A DNA stretch of 64,000 nucleotides from Dysosmobacter sp. GTDB taxonomy: Bacteria; Bacillota; Clostridia; Oscillospirales; Oscillospiraceae. Below, piece after piece: positions 1 through 8,778 of the stretch; position 1 is the first letter of the stretch; the number at the start of each line of letters is the position of its first letter. The translations under genes and the position numbers were made by a program. The notes under the pieces are model-generated. The model did no database searches and was not told the origin of the DNA. It saw nothing but the letters and a program-made list of their open reading frames with translations. Location: NCBI GenBank assembly GCA_022778785.1, contig JALFSO010000102.1, forward strand, positions 1-64,000. The letters run 5' to 3'.

Positions 1-58
1 CGCATGGATGGCGCAAAATTTCCGCAAAGCGCTGCCGATGCATTTGTGCGGTGTTGCC

Positions 59-1759
59 TTAAGATTCCTCCGGGGTCTTCAAAACCGCACCCTGGTCGGC
101 AGAAGTGACCAGCGCGGCATAGCGGTTCAGCGCGGGGGTACGGTCCTTGCGGATGTGCTTTACTTTGGCCAGACGGCGCTGGATCTCCTCGTCCGGCACG
201 CAGAGGGTCAATGTGCGGTTGGGGATGTCGATGATGATTTTGTCCCCCTCCTCCACGGCGGCAATGGGACCGCCAGCGGCCGCCTCCGGGGAGACGTGGC
301 CGATGCAGGGACCCCGGGTGGAGCCGGAGAACCGTCCGTCGGTGACCAGGGCGCACATCTCGTCCATGCCCCGCCCCACGATGAGGCTGGTGGTCATGTG
401 CATCTCCCGCATACCGGGACCGCCCTTGGGGCCCTCGTAGGTGATGACCAGAATGTCGCCTTTCTTGATCTGGTCGCCGGAGACAGCGGCGCTGGCCTCT
501 TCCATGGAATGGAACACCCGGGCCCGGCCCTCAAAGTAGTACATGCTGGGCTTGACGCCGCTCTTTTTCACCACGGCGCCCTTGGGGGCCAGATTGCCGT
601 GGAGAATGGCCAGGCCGCCCTCCGGATTTTTGGGCGCGGACAGGGGGAAGATGACGTCGTTTTCCACCGGCTCCACGTCCTTCAGGTTCTCCCCCAGGGT
701 CTTGCCGGTGACGGTGAGCTGAGTGGTGTCCAGCTTGGACTCGATGGCCTTCAGAACAGCGGGGATACCTCCCGCCTCGTCCAGATCGCAGAGGGGATGC
801 TTGCCGGAGGGCTTGATGTTGCAGATGTAGGGCACCTTCCGGCTGATCTCGTCGAAATCGTCCAGGGTGATGGAGATGCCCGCCTCATGGGCGATGGCCG
901 GCAGATGGAGGGTGCTGTTGGTGGACGCGCCCATGGCCATGCTGGCGGCGATGCCGTTGCGCAGGCACTCGCGGGTCATGATCTTCCGGGGCGTCAGATC
1001 CTCGGAAATCATCTCCACAATGCGGCGGCCGGACTGCTTGGCGATGCGCCGTTTCTTGGCCGAGACGGCGTGGGCCAGGCTGCAGCCGGGCAGGGTCATG
1101 CCCAGCACCTCTGCCAGACAGCCCATGGTATTGGCGGTGCCCAGCATGGAGCAGGTGCCGTAGCCGGGTAGGGCGCTTTTCTCCGCCTCCATCAGGTCGT
1201 CCAGCGTCATTTTGCCGGTCTGGGTGCGGCCAATCAGCTCCCGCATATCGGTGAGGGTCAGCGGGGCCAGGTCCTTGTACCGGCCGGGCAGCATGGGGCC
1301 GCCGGGCACCAGGATGGTAGGGATGTTCAGCCGCATGGCGGCCATCAGCATGCCAGGGACGATCTTGTCGCAGCCGGGCAGCATGACCATGGCGTCAAAC
1401 TGATGGGCCTCGACCATGTACTCAATGGAGTCGGCAATGATCTCCCGGCTGGGCAGGGGGTAGCTCATGCCCTTGTGGCCCTGGCACAGGCCGTCGCAGA
1501 TGGCGATGGTGCTGAACTCCCGGGCGACGCCGCCTGCCTCGGCGATGCCCAGCTTCACGAAGTCGGCGATCTCCCGCAGGTGGATGTGGCCGGGAACCAT
1601 CTCCGTAAAAGAGTTGACGACGGCCACCATAGGCTTTTTCAGGTCCTCAGTGTCCAGGCCGGTGCTGTAGAGCAGGGCACGGTGTGCCGCCCGCTCAATA
1701 CCGTTGGTGAGCTGGCCGCTGTGCAGGTCTTTGAAGTGCATATCTTGTTCTTGCTTCAT
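59..1759 (-). CDS. ilvD: dihydroxy-acid dehydratase (IlvD/Edd family)
   Basis: This 566-residue protein matches full-length dihydroxy-acid dehydratase, which removes water from 2,3-dihydroxy-acids in branched-chain amino acid synthesis in the cytoplasm. Visible family features are the Fe-S cysteine contexts AICDGLCQGHKGM near residue 88, LPGCDKIVPG near 130 and GTCSMLGTANTMG near 202, and the C-terminal DGRFSGSTRGP segment. The start is set by GAGGAGG eight bases upstream of the ATG. No ilvB, ilvC or leu genes are nearby, so a sugar-acid dehydratase of the same superfamily cannot be fully excluded. The remnant of a LysR regulator lies divergently upstream. Confidence 0.93.
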   Translation of the reverse strand: MKQEQDMHFKDLHSGQLTNGIERAAHRALLYSTGLDTEDLKKPMVAVVNSFTEMVPGHIHLREIADFVKLGIAEAGGVAREFSTIAICDGLCQGHKGMSYPLPSREIIADSIEYMVEAHQFDAMVMLPGCDKIVPGMLMAAMRLNIPTILVPGGPMLPGRYKDLAPLTLTDMRELIGRTQTGKMTLDDLMEAEKSALPGYGTCSMLGTANTMGCLAEVLGMTLPGCSLAHAVSAKKRRIAKQSGRRIVEMISEDLTPRKIMTRECLRNGIAASMAMGASTNSTLHLPAIAHEAGISITLDDFDEISRKVPYICNIKPSGKHPLCDLDEAGGIPAVLKAIESKLDTTQLTVTGKTLGENLKDVEPVENDVIFPLSAPKNPEGGLAILHGNLAPKGAVVKKSGVKPSMYYFEGRARVFHSMEEASAAVSGDQIKKGDILVITYEGPKGGPGMREMHMTTSLIVGRGMDEMCALVTDGRFSGSTRGPCIGHVSPEAAAGGPIAAVEEGDKIIIDIPNRTLTLCVPDEEIQRRLAKVKHIRKDRTPALNRYAALVTSADQGAVLKTPEES

Positions 1760-2023
1760 GGCAGTTCCTCCTCTTTGTCCGTAGAGCCCCGGTATGCGGG
1801 ACAGCGGGTATCTCCGCGCGGCCTTTGCGGGGATAAAGTTCGCTTTTTACGGCCGCAAAATACCTTCTGTATCATTAGTATACAACAGTCCATCAGAAAG
1901 AAAAAGCAGGTATTTTTCTGATATTATCAGGAGATATCTTGTGATCAGGAGGAGCAATCTTCTAGTATGAAGAAAAGCGTGTTTTTTACCTGAGAAAGGG
2001 GCAGATGGTCCTCGAATACCGGC

Positions 2024-2160
2024 ATGAAATACTTCCTGGTGCTGGCCGAGGAAGGCAGCATCAGCGCCGCTGCCCAGCGGCTGTTCGTCGCCCAGCAGGC
2101 CTTCTGCGAACAGATGAAGCGGCTGGAAACCGCCTGCGGCGCGGTGCAGGGCCGTTACAC
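2024..2160 (+). pseudogene. LysR-type regulator remnant (N-terminal HTH only)
   Basis: The first 35 or so codons read as a typical LysR helix-turn-helix: MKYFLVLAEEGSISAAAQRL followed by FVAQQAFCEQMKRLE. After about residue 40 the similarity stops and no effector-binding domain follows in any frame before arcC. The fragment is divergent from ilvD, the usual position of a LysR regulator relative to its target. I infer a decayed regulator. There is no convincing ribosome site at the ATG. The 220 bases after it (to the arcC terminator) contain no recognisable gene. Confidence 0.6.
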
Positions 2161-2377
2161 TTGCCCTCTGCGGCGCCGGAGCAATGCGATCAGCAGTCTC
2201 CATCGGTCATGTTCCCTTCCGCAAACCTCATCGCACTGTTTTTATGGAATCGTTTCTATTTGGTCAAAGCAAACTTTGCACACCTGTCCAGCAGTTTCTC
2301 TTGCGCAAAAATCGCTGTGCGCCCGTCCCTGTCGGAGCCTGGGTGCAGGATCTCCGGATAGACCTGCCCTGAAAATC

Positions 2378-2407
2378 ACAGAGGGGCGGCAGCAGCCGCC
2401 CCTCTGT
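2378..2407 (-). terminator. intrinsic terminator of the carbamate kinase gene
   Basis: A perfect 13-bp stem (ACAGAGGGGCGGC / GCCGCCCCTCTGT) with an AGCA loop lies just past the arcC stop. On the minus strand it is followed by a short T run (GATTTTC). Confidence 0.75.
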
Positions 2408-2430
2408 CGGGTTCATTTGGGAATCGTATC

Positions 2431-3369
2431 TTAGCAGATGATGGTGCCGACGTTGCCCTTCAGGGCCTCCACGGACTTGTCGGGGGTGGTGATGATGCAC
2501 CGGCGGCCGGGACGGGCCTCCACGAAACGGATGGCGGCCTCCACCTTGGGCAGCATGGAACCGGCGGCGAACTGGCCCTGACGGACGTACTCCTTGGCCT
2601 CTTCCACAGTGATCTTGTCCAGGGCCTTCTGGTCCGGCTTGCGGAAGTTGACGTAGCACTTCTCCACGGCGGTCAGCATCATGAAGATGTCGGCGTCCAG
2701 GTCCTGGGCCAGCCGCTCGGAGGCCAGGTCCTTGTCGATGACCGCGGCGATACCGTCCAGGTCGCCGTCCTTGTCGCGGAACACGGGGATGCCGCCGCCG
2801 CCCACGGCGATGACGGTGTGACCGGCGTCCATCAGGTCACGGATGGCCTTCAGTTCCACGATCTCCTTGGGCAGCGGAGAGGCCACCACGCGGCGCCAGC
2901 CGCGGCCGGCGTCCTCTTTCATGATATAACCCTTTTCCTCCTCCAGCTTCTTGGCCTCTTCCTCCGTGTAGAACGGGCCGATGGGCTTGGTGGGGTTCTT
3001 GAACTTCGGATCCTCGGGGTCCACTACCACCTGGGTCACCATGGCCACGGGAGAGACCGTGCCGCCCTTGAGGCGCATGGCCCGCTGCAGGCCCTGCACC
3101 ATGTGATAGCCCAGCATGCCCTGGCTCATGGCGCCGCACACGTCGAAGGGCATGGCGGGAGTGATGTTGGCGCTGGACTCATTCTGCATCACGATGCCGC
3201 CGATCTGCGGACCGTTGCCGTGGGTCATGACGACCTTGTAGCCCTGCTGGATGATGTCAGCCACCTCATCCGAGGTGTTGTCGATGATGCGCAGCTGGGT
3301 CCGTGCGTCGGCCAGCTTGCCGTCGATGGTGAGCGCATTGCCGCCCAGAGCGATGACGATGGTCTCCAT
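2431..3369 (-). CDS. arcC: carbamate kinase
   Basis: The 312-residue protein is full length for carbamate kinase, which makes ATP from carbamoyl phosphate and ADP. The N-terminal ALGGNAL nucleotide-binding loop, THGNGPQ near residue 50 and VGGGGIPVF near residue 210 are family signatures of the amino-acid kinase fold. A GGAGG site lies upstream of the ATG. The gene is about 105 bp downstream of the ornithine carbamoyltransferase gene on the same strand; together they form the lower part of an arginine/citrulline-type fermentation route. Arginine deiminase is not in the window. A GC-rich hairpin near 3421-3460 separates the two genes. Confidence 0.95.
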   Translation of the reverse strand: METIVIALGGNALTIDGKLADARTQLRIIDNTSDEVADIIQQGYKVVMTHGNGPQIGGIVMQNESSANITPAMPFDVCGAMSQGMLGYHMVQGLQRAMRLKGGTVSPVAMVTQVVVDPEDPKFKNPTKPIGPFYTEEEAKKLEEEKGYIMKEDAGRGWRRVVASPLPKEIVELKAIRDLMDAGHTVIAVGGGGIPVFRDKDGDLDGIAAVIDKDLASERLAQDLDADIFMMLTAVEKCYVNFRKPDQKALDKITVEEAKEYVRQGQFAAGSMLPKVEAAIRFVEARPGRRCIITTPDKSVEALKGNVGTIIC

Positions 3370-3474
3370 AATCGAAGTCCTCCTTCATAAAATTTGATCA
3401 CAGTTGATCGTGAAAGGTTGGCCCCCCGGCGGGAGGAAAGGAAGCACCCGCCGGGGGAAGGTGAAGATACGGTA

Positions 3475-4470
3475 TCAGATGTTGCCGATGGTGGCCACCA
3501 TGACCGCCTTGATGGTGTGCATGCGGTTCTCGGCCTCATCAAAGACCTTGGACTGCGGGGAGAGGAACACCTCGTCGGTGACCTCGCGGATGTCGTAGCC
3601 CAGTTCCTGCTGAGACTTCGCCATGGTGGTGTCGAAGTCGTGGAAGGAGGGCAGGCAGTGCATGAAGATGCACTCGGGATTCTCGGTGGCGGCCATGACA
3701 TCCTTGGTCACCTTGTAGGGGGTCAGCAGCTTGACGCGCTCGGGGATCTTGTCCTCCTCGCCCATGGAGGCCCAGATGTCGGTGTACAGGGCGTCGGCGC
3801 CCTTCAGCAGGGAGATGTCCTCACCGTACTCGATGACGGCGCCGGTCTCCTCGCCCACCTTTCTGCAGTAGTCCAGCACTTCCTGCGCGGGAGCCAGCTC
3901 CTTGGGGCCCCAGCCCACATAGTGGATGCCCAGCTTGCAGCAGATGTACATCAGGCAGTAGGCCACGTTGTTGCGGGTGTCGCCGCAGAAGACCAGCTTG
4001 CACTTGCTCAGGGGCTTGCTGGTGTTCTCGCTCAGGGTCAGGATGTCGGCCAGAGCCTGGGTGGGATGGTCCACGTCGGTCAGACCGTTCCACACGGGAA
4101 CACCGGCGTGCTGGGCCAGGCCCTCCACCACCTTCTGGTCATAGCCGCGGTACTCGATGCCGTCATAGAAGCGGCCCAGGACCTTGGCGGTGTCGGCCAT
4201 GGTCTCCTTCTTGCCCATCTGAGAGGACTTGGAGTCCAGGAAGGTGACATGGGCACCCTCGTCATAGGCGGCCACCTCGAAGGCGCAGCGGGTACGGGTG
4301 GAGGTCTTCTCAAACAGCAGGACGATGTTCTTGCCGCCCAGCAGGTTGGTGTGGATACCGGCGCGCTTCTTGGACTTGAGGTCAGCGGCGAGGTTCAGCA
4401 GATAGCGGATCTCATCGGGAGTGAAATCCTTCAGCGTGAGAAAAGAGCGGCCTTTCAGATTGACGGGCAT
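3475..4470 (-). CDS. ornithine carbamoyltransferase
   Basis: The 331-residue protein has the carbamoyl-phosphate loop STRTRC near residue 55, the SQMGKKE region and YDGIEYRG typical of catabolic OTC, the SMG loop near residue 235 and the HCLPSFHD motif near residue 273. It interconverts ornithine plus carbamoyl phosphate with citrulline. Sitting directly upstream of carbamate kinase, it probably works in the catabolic direction (ArcB role), but sequence alone does not separate ArcB from ArgF. The consensus motif is HCLPAFHD, so the serine is a small deviation. Confidence 0.9.
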   Translation of the reverse strand: MPVNLKGRSFLTLKDFTPDEIRYLLNLAADLKSKKRAGIHTNLLGGKNIVLLFEKTSTRTRCAFEVAAYDEGAHVTFLDSKSSQMGKKETMADTAKVLGRFYDGIEYRGYDQKVVEGLAQHAGVPVWNGLTDVDHPTQALADILTLSENTSKPLSKCKLVFCGDTRNNVAYCLMYICCKLGIHYVGWGPKELAPAQEVLDYCRKVGEETGAVIEYGEDISLLKGADALYTDIWASMGEEDKIPERVKLLTPYKVTKDVMAATENPECIFMHCLPSFHDFDTTMAKSQQELGYDIREVTDEVFLSPQSKVFDEAENRMHTIKAVMVATIGNI

Positions 4471-4845
4471 GGTAAATTCCTCCTGTTTTGTATTTCAAAG
4501 ATTTTTCAGCGTTTTTCCCGTGGGGAAAGCCTGGCGATTGATCATTCAGACAAAGCCCTGTCCTGTTTGGGGATCAGGGAAAGCGTGCTCCGGATCCGGA
4601 TGACTGCGGCATCCTATATAAAGTAAGGGCAGTCCGGGCCGGCCCGCGCTCCACGGGCTTCTATCATTGAGAATATCGTTTTATCCGGCCGTCTTCAAGC
4701 TTGAATTCTTATTTGAAATTATAAATATAGCCAGCTTTTATTTGCTATTTTTATAAATCAAAACCCTGATTTTCCGGCCTCATCAAAATTTATTTGTGAT
4801 ATGCGGCATTTTCTGTTATAGTAAGCAACAAAAGGGGGTATGGGA
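4471..4845. promoter_or_regulatory. divergent intergenic region with PucR-gene promoter
   Basis: This 375-bp AT-rich gap separates the OTC gene from the divergently transcribed PucR-type regulator. For the rightward gene a good promoter is visible: TTGTGA (4794-4799), 17 bp, TATAGT (4817-4822). For the OTC gene I see only a possible minus-strand TATAAT (4718-4723) without a convincing -35. The shared region suggests that the regulator acts on the OTC/arcC genes, on itself, or both. Confidence 0.55.
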
Positions 4846-6084
4846 ATGAGCTATACCGTTTCAGATTTCTATCACACCTACTATGATTCTCTGAAGATCG
4901 TGGCGGGCAGCGGCGGCATGTCCCGCATCATCCGGGACTGCGACATCCTGGACTACGAGCTGCTCCCCACCCTGAAGGACAAGTTCTTCCACACGAATTT
5001 TCACGAGGGCCAGCTGGTGCTGACCACCTTCCTCTACGCCAGGGACAATCCCTTCGCCATTCTGGACGCGGTGAAGCACCTCTACCTCAAGAAGACCGCG
5101 GGACTGGTGATCCGGAACGTGCTGAAGCTGCCCATCTCGGAGTCCGTGGTCCGCTATGCCGACGCCCGGGACTTCCCCATCTTTCTGGTGGGCTCGGTCA
5201 GCGCCTCGGACGACTCCATCAACGTCTCCTTCGAGAGCATGATCTGCACTATCTACCGCCGGAACGAGCGGCTGAAGGACATCGAATATGTCAAGAACGT
5301 CCTGTCCGCCGTTCTAGAGCGGGAGCTGCCGCCGGGAGAGATCCGCCAGCACGCCCTGGAACTGAATCCCTCCTTTAACAGCCAGTATTTCTGTCTCTAC
5401 CGGACCTTCGACGAGCTGACCGCCTCCGCCCAGATCCAGGCGGACATCGACCGCTACCGGCAGGAGGGATTCGTCTCCTGTGAGGACTTCATCTGTGAGT
5501 TCCGGGGCGGCATCCTGCTGGTGAAGTCCCGGGAGTACATCTCCCATAAGGAAAAAACCGCCCTCTCCGACGCCTTCTTCGGGAAGAAGGTCCAGGCCTG
5601 CGCCGCGGTACACGGCGGCGTCAGTGAGCTGCATAACACCCTGACGGAATTCCGGCAGGCGCTGACGGAGGCCATCTGCGCCGCGCGCTACAGCGCCGCC
5701 CACCACAACGGCTACTGCGACTACAGCGGCCTGGGCCTGTACCGGCTGATCTTCACCTGCTGCCAGAACAGCGACATGCAGCGGTTCAGCCGGTCCATCC
5801 TGCTGCCCATTGAGGAGTACGATCTGGAGAACAAGACCAATCTGCGGGAGACGCTGAAGGTCTACATTGAGACGGATTGCAGCGTTCCGGAGACGGCCCG
5901 CCGCCTGGCCCAGCATGAGCAGACCATCCGCTACCGGCTGGGGCGCATCTACGACATCACCGGCCTGGATCACCGCTCGGAGGCAGCCCGGGAACAGCTC
6001 TCCGTAGCGGCGAAGATCCACATGGCCAATGAGATGCTCCAGCAAGGAGCAAGTCCGTCCGTGCACGAAGATGCGGTCCTCTGA
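4846..6084 (+). CDS. PucR-family transcriptional regulator
   Basis: About 412 residues. The N-terminal half resembles the PucR-type sensory domain, and the last 70 residues carry the PucR C-terminal helix-turn-helix (LRETLKVYIETDCS, then ARRLAQHEQTIRYRLGRI). I place the start at the second ATG because AAAGGGGG (4831-4838) lies 7 nt before it and abuts the earlier ATG at 4840. Members of this family regulate purine, amino acid and other nitrogen catabolic genes in response to small ligands. It lies between the OTC/arcC genes and the 5-oxoproline cluster; the target is not shown by sequence. Confidence 0.85.
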   Translation: MSYTVSDFYHTYYDSLKIVAGSGGMSRIIRDCDILDYELLPTLKDKFFHTNFHEGQLVLTTFLYARDNPFAILDAVKHLYLKKTAGLVIRNVLKLPISESVVRYADARDFPIFLVGSVSASDDSINVSFESMICTIYRRNERLKDIEYVKNVLSAVLERELPPGEIRQHALELNPSFNSQYFCLYRTFDELTASAQIQADIDRYRQEGFVSCEDFICEFRGGILLVKSREYISHKEKTALSDAFFGKKVQACAAVHGGVSELHNTLTEFRQALTEAICAARYSAAHHNGYCDYSGLGLYRLIFTCCQNSDMQRFSRSILLPIEEYDLENKTNLRETLKVYIETDCSVPETARRLAQHEQTIRYRLGRIYDITGLDHRSEAAREQLSVAAKIHMANEMLQQGASPSVHEDAVL

Positions 6085-6112
6085 CCGCGCGGCATCCATA
6101 GGGCAGAATCAG

Positions 6113-6158
6113 GCCCGGCCTGCTTGAGAAGGGAAAGCTCTCAAACAGGCCGGGCTTT
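6113..6158 (+). terminator. intrinsic terminator after the PucR-type gene
   Basis: A 17-bp stem with one G-U pair (GCCCGGCCTGCTTGAGA / TCTCAAACAGGCCGGGC) is followed by TTT. It lies between two convergent genes. Confidence 0.75.
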
Positions 6159-6173
6159 GCTGAGGAAACACAG

Positions 6174-6995
6174 TTATCGGGTCTTCTTCGCCTCCAAATA
6201 GTCGTTGAGTTCAGAATTGAGGATATCGGTGATGAACATATGTCCGGGGGCGTGGGTGATGACGATGGGGGGCTTGGCGTTCTCCACGGCCGCCTGGGGC
6301 GTCACGCCGCAGGGCCAGAACACCGGGATCTCCCCCTCGTAGATGTCCACCGGATCGCCGTAGTCGGGCTTCATGATGTCCGCCACGCCCACTTCGGCGG
6401 GGTCGCCCATATGGACGGGCGCGCCGTGGACGTTGGGCATCTTCACTGTGATGTCGTAGGCCTTTTGGGCGTTCTCCGGCGTCATGGGCCGCATGGAGCA
6501 GACCATGGGGCCCTCAAAGGGACCGGCCTTCACCGTCTGGATGTTGGTCTTGAACATAGGCACGTTCCGCCCCTGGGCGATGTGCCGCACCTCAATGCCG
6601 GCGGCCATCAGCGCCTCCTCGAAGGAGAAGGAGCAGCCGATGAGGAAGCCCACATAGCCCTCCTTCCAGTAGTCGGAGGCGTCGGTCAGCTCCTTGGTGA
6701 ACACACCGTTCTCATAGACCCGGTAGCGGGGGATGTCGGTGCAGATGTTGCCGCCCTCGCCCATGGCGTGGGTCTCCGGCGTGCCCTTAATGATCTCCAG
6801 GATGGGGCAGGGGAAGGGATTGCGCTTGGCGTACTCCTCGAAGTCGGCGGCGTAGTCCGGGGGCAGGATGACCAGATTGGCCTGGGCATAGCCCCGGCAC
6901 ATGCCGGCGGTGGGAAAGTCGATGACGCCCTGGCGGATCAGCTGCCGGACTTCAGCGGGCTTGCGGTCGATATAGGGGGTGATGTCAAAGGCCAT
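6174..6995 (-). CDS. YcsI/DUF1445 family putative hydro-lyase (D-glutamate cyclase-like)
   Basis: The 273-residue protein belongs to the DUF1445 putative hydro-lyase family, recognisable from GMCRGYAQANLVILP near the N-terminus, FLIGCSFSFEEAL mid-protein, RNVPMFKTN and GPMVCSMRPM. The family includes eukaryotic D-glutamate cyclase, which interconverts D-glutamate and 5-oxo-D-proline. It is the last gene of a leftward pxp operon, the same association as ycsI in Bacillus. I infer a role in feeding 5-oxoproline or a related cyclic compound into PxpABC; the substrate is unproven. Confidence 0.8.
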   Translation of the reverse strand: MAFDITPYIDRKPAEVRQLIRQGVIDFPTAGMCRGYAQANLVILPPDYAADFEEYAKRNPFPCPILEIIKGTPETHAMGEGGNICTDIPRYRVYENGVFTKELTDASDYWKEGYVGFLIGCSFSFEEALMAAGIEVRHIAQGRNVPMFKTNIQTVKAGPFEGPMVCSMRPMTPENAQKAYDITVKMPNVHGAPVHMGDPAEVGVADIMKPDYGDPVDIYEGEIPVFWPCGVTPQAAVENAKPPIVITHAPGHMFITDILNSELNDYLEAKKTR

Positions 6996-7026
6996 GATGA
7001 TTCCTCCTGTTTTGATAGTGTCGCCG

Positions 7027-7971
7027 TCACATGCCCACGGAGGACCGCAGGGCCCGCAGAGCAGCCCGCTGGGTCAGCAGGGCGTCCTGGGCGTGCTGGA
7101 TGGTCACCCTCTGGAACCGGAGCTTGTCTCCGGCCTTCAGCTGGGCCAGCAGGCGGAAGTCCGCGGAGATGACGGTGGCGATCTTCGTATAGCCGCCGGT
7201 GGTCTGCCGGTCGCAGAGCATGATGATGGGCTTTCCGGCGGCGGGGACCTGGATGGCGCCGAAGGAGATGCCGTCGGAGATGATGTCGCCGGACTCCACG
7301 TGCTGGATCACCGGGCCGTCCAGGCGGCAGCCCATCCGGTCGAACTCCGGCGTGACAGTGTAGGTCTGGCCCAGGAAGGTGTCCAGTCCCTCCTTGGTGA
7401 AAGCGTCGTCCTGGGGCCCCAGCACCACCCGGAGGATGTACTCGCTCCGGGGCACGAACTCCGGCGCGATGGACCGGAGGCCCAGATTCTTCAGATTCGC
7501 CCTGGGGGCGCGGAAGCCGATGACGTCCCCCTTGTTCAGCTTGCGGCCCTCCAGGCCGCCGATCTTGGCCCGCAGGTTGGTGGACCGGCTCCCCATCACC
7601 GCGGGGATGTCCAGGCCGCCGGTGAAGGCAACGTACGCCCGGCAGCCGGTCTTGGGGGCTGTAAAGCGCAGCACCTGTCCGGCCTTGACCTGGATGGCCT
7701 GATAGCCCCGGACGGGCTGGCCGTCCAGGGTGGGCCCCAGGTCGCCGCCGGTGATGGCGATGCAGTTGTCCTGATCGAACCGCAGATGGGGCCCCAGCAT
7801 GGTGCATTCCAGCACCGCCTCATCCTCCGGATTGTCCGCCAGGATGTTGGCGATGGAGGCGGCCCGGGGGTCCATGACGCCGGAGACGGACACGCCGAAC
7901 TGCTGATAGCCCACACGGCCCATGTCCTGGACCGTGGTCAGCAGGCCGGGATTCAATACGGTGATGCTCAT
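7027..7971 (-). CDS. pxpC: 5-oxoprolinase subunit PxpC (KipA-like)
   Basis: The 314-residue protein is a full-length KipA/PxpC of the biotin-dependent carboxyltransferase-like superfamily. It starts with the characteristic ITVLNPGLLTTVQDMGRVGYQ and carries GVSVSGVMDP, AYVAFTGGLDIPAVMGSRST and CDRQTTGGYTKIATV. With PxpA and PxpB it forms the ATP-dependent enzyme that opens 5-oxoproline to glutamate. Its start codon overlaps the pxpB stop by 4 nt, indicating translational coupling. The next gene (DUF1445) follows after about 30 bp. Confidence 0.93.
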   Translation of the reverse strand: MSITVLNPGLLTTVQDMGRVGYQQFGVSVSGVMDPRAASIANILADNPEDEAVLECTMLGPHLRFDQDNCIAITGGDLGPTLDGQPVRGYQAIQVKAGQVLRFTAPKTGCRAYVAFTGGLDIPAVMGSRSTNLRAKIGGLEGRKLNKGDVIGFRAPRANLKNLGLRSIAPEFVPRSEYILRVVLGPQDDAFTKEGLDTFLGQTYTVTPEFDRMGCRLDGPVIQHVESGDIISDGISFGAIQVPAAGKPIIMLCDRQTTGGYTKIATVISADFRLLAQLKAGDKLRFQRVTIQHAQDALLTQRAALRALRSSVGM

Positions 7972-8705
7972 TTGCCGCCCTCCTTTCTGGGATGGCGCCC
8001 GCAGACGTAGGTGCCCGCGGCCTCCTCCGCCGCGATGCGGTCATACTCCGCCTGGTCGATGGCGTAGAACCGGATGTACTGGCCCGCCTGAGGCAGAATG
8101 GGCGTCTCCCGGTCCGGGTCGTACATCCGCACGGGGGTCCGTCCGATGAGCTGCCAGCCGCCGGGGGAGTCGATGGGATAGACGCCGGTCTGGGCACCGG
8201 CGATGCCCACGGAACCGGCAGGGATCTTCACCCGGGGCGTTTTCAGACGGGGCGTGGCGATTTCCTCGCTCATGCCGCCCAGATAGGTGAAGCCCGGCGT
8301 GAAGCCCAGCATGTAGATGAGGTATTCAGTGGAGGTGTGGATCTTCACCACCTCCTCCGGGGTCTTGCCGCTGTGCTGGGCCACGAACTCCAGATCCGGG
8401 CCCATCTCCCCGCCGTACAGAACGGGGATCTCCAGCACGTCGCTGGGCGGGATCTCGATGCGGTCCAGATTGCCCAGCAGGCCCCGGAGCCGCTCCACCA
8501 GCGGCTCGTACAGAATGACGCCCGGGTCGTAGTGGATCATCAGAGAGCGGTAGGTGGGCACCGTCTCCACGATGCCGGGGATGCCGCTGTCCGCCAGGGC
8601 GATGCTGAACGCCCGGATCTTGGCGTTGATGGCCTCGCTGATCTCGTTGCCGAACTCCACCGTCAGCGAGGTATCGCCTGTAATGAGGAATCTGACGTCG
8701 GACAT
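7968..8705 (-). CDS. pxpB: 5-oxoprolinase subunit PxpB (KipI-like)
   Basis: The 245-residue protein has the KipI/PxpB signatures LGFTPGFTYLGG near residue 150 and PAGSVGIAGAQTGVYPIDSP with GGWQLIGRTP near residue 180. It is the partner of PxpC in the 5-oxoprolinase complex. Bacillus KipI also inhibits the sporulation kinase KinA, a side role that cannot be judged here. It overlaps pxpC by 4 nt and follows the ycsG-like transporter gene by about 70 bp. Confidence 0.93.
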   Translation of the reverse strand: MSDVRFLITGDTSLTVEFGNEISEAINAKIRAFSIALADSGIPGIVETVPTYRSLMIHYDPGVILYEPLVERLRGLLGNLDRIEIPPSDVLEIPVLYGGEMGPDLEFVAQHSGKTPEEVVKIHTSTEYLIYMLGFTPGFTYLGGMSEEIATPRLKTPRVKIPAGSVGIAGAQTGVYPIDSPGGWQLIGRTPVRMYDPDRETPILPQAGQYIRFYAIDQAEYDRIAAEEAAGTYVCGRHPRKEGGK

Positions 8706-8778
8706 AGGAACTCCTTTCTGTACAGGCCGGAGGGGCCGTCCGGGGACAGACCCTCCGGTCTGAATGGATATAGCTGGA

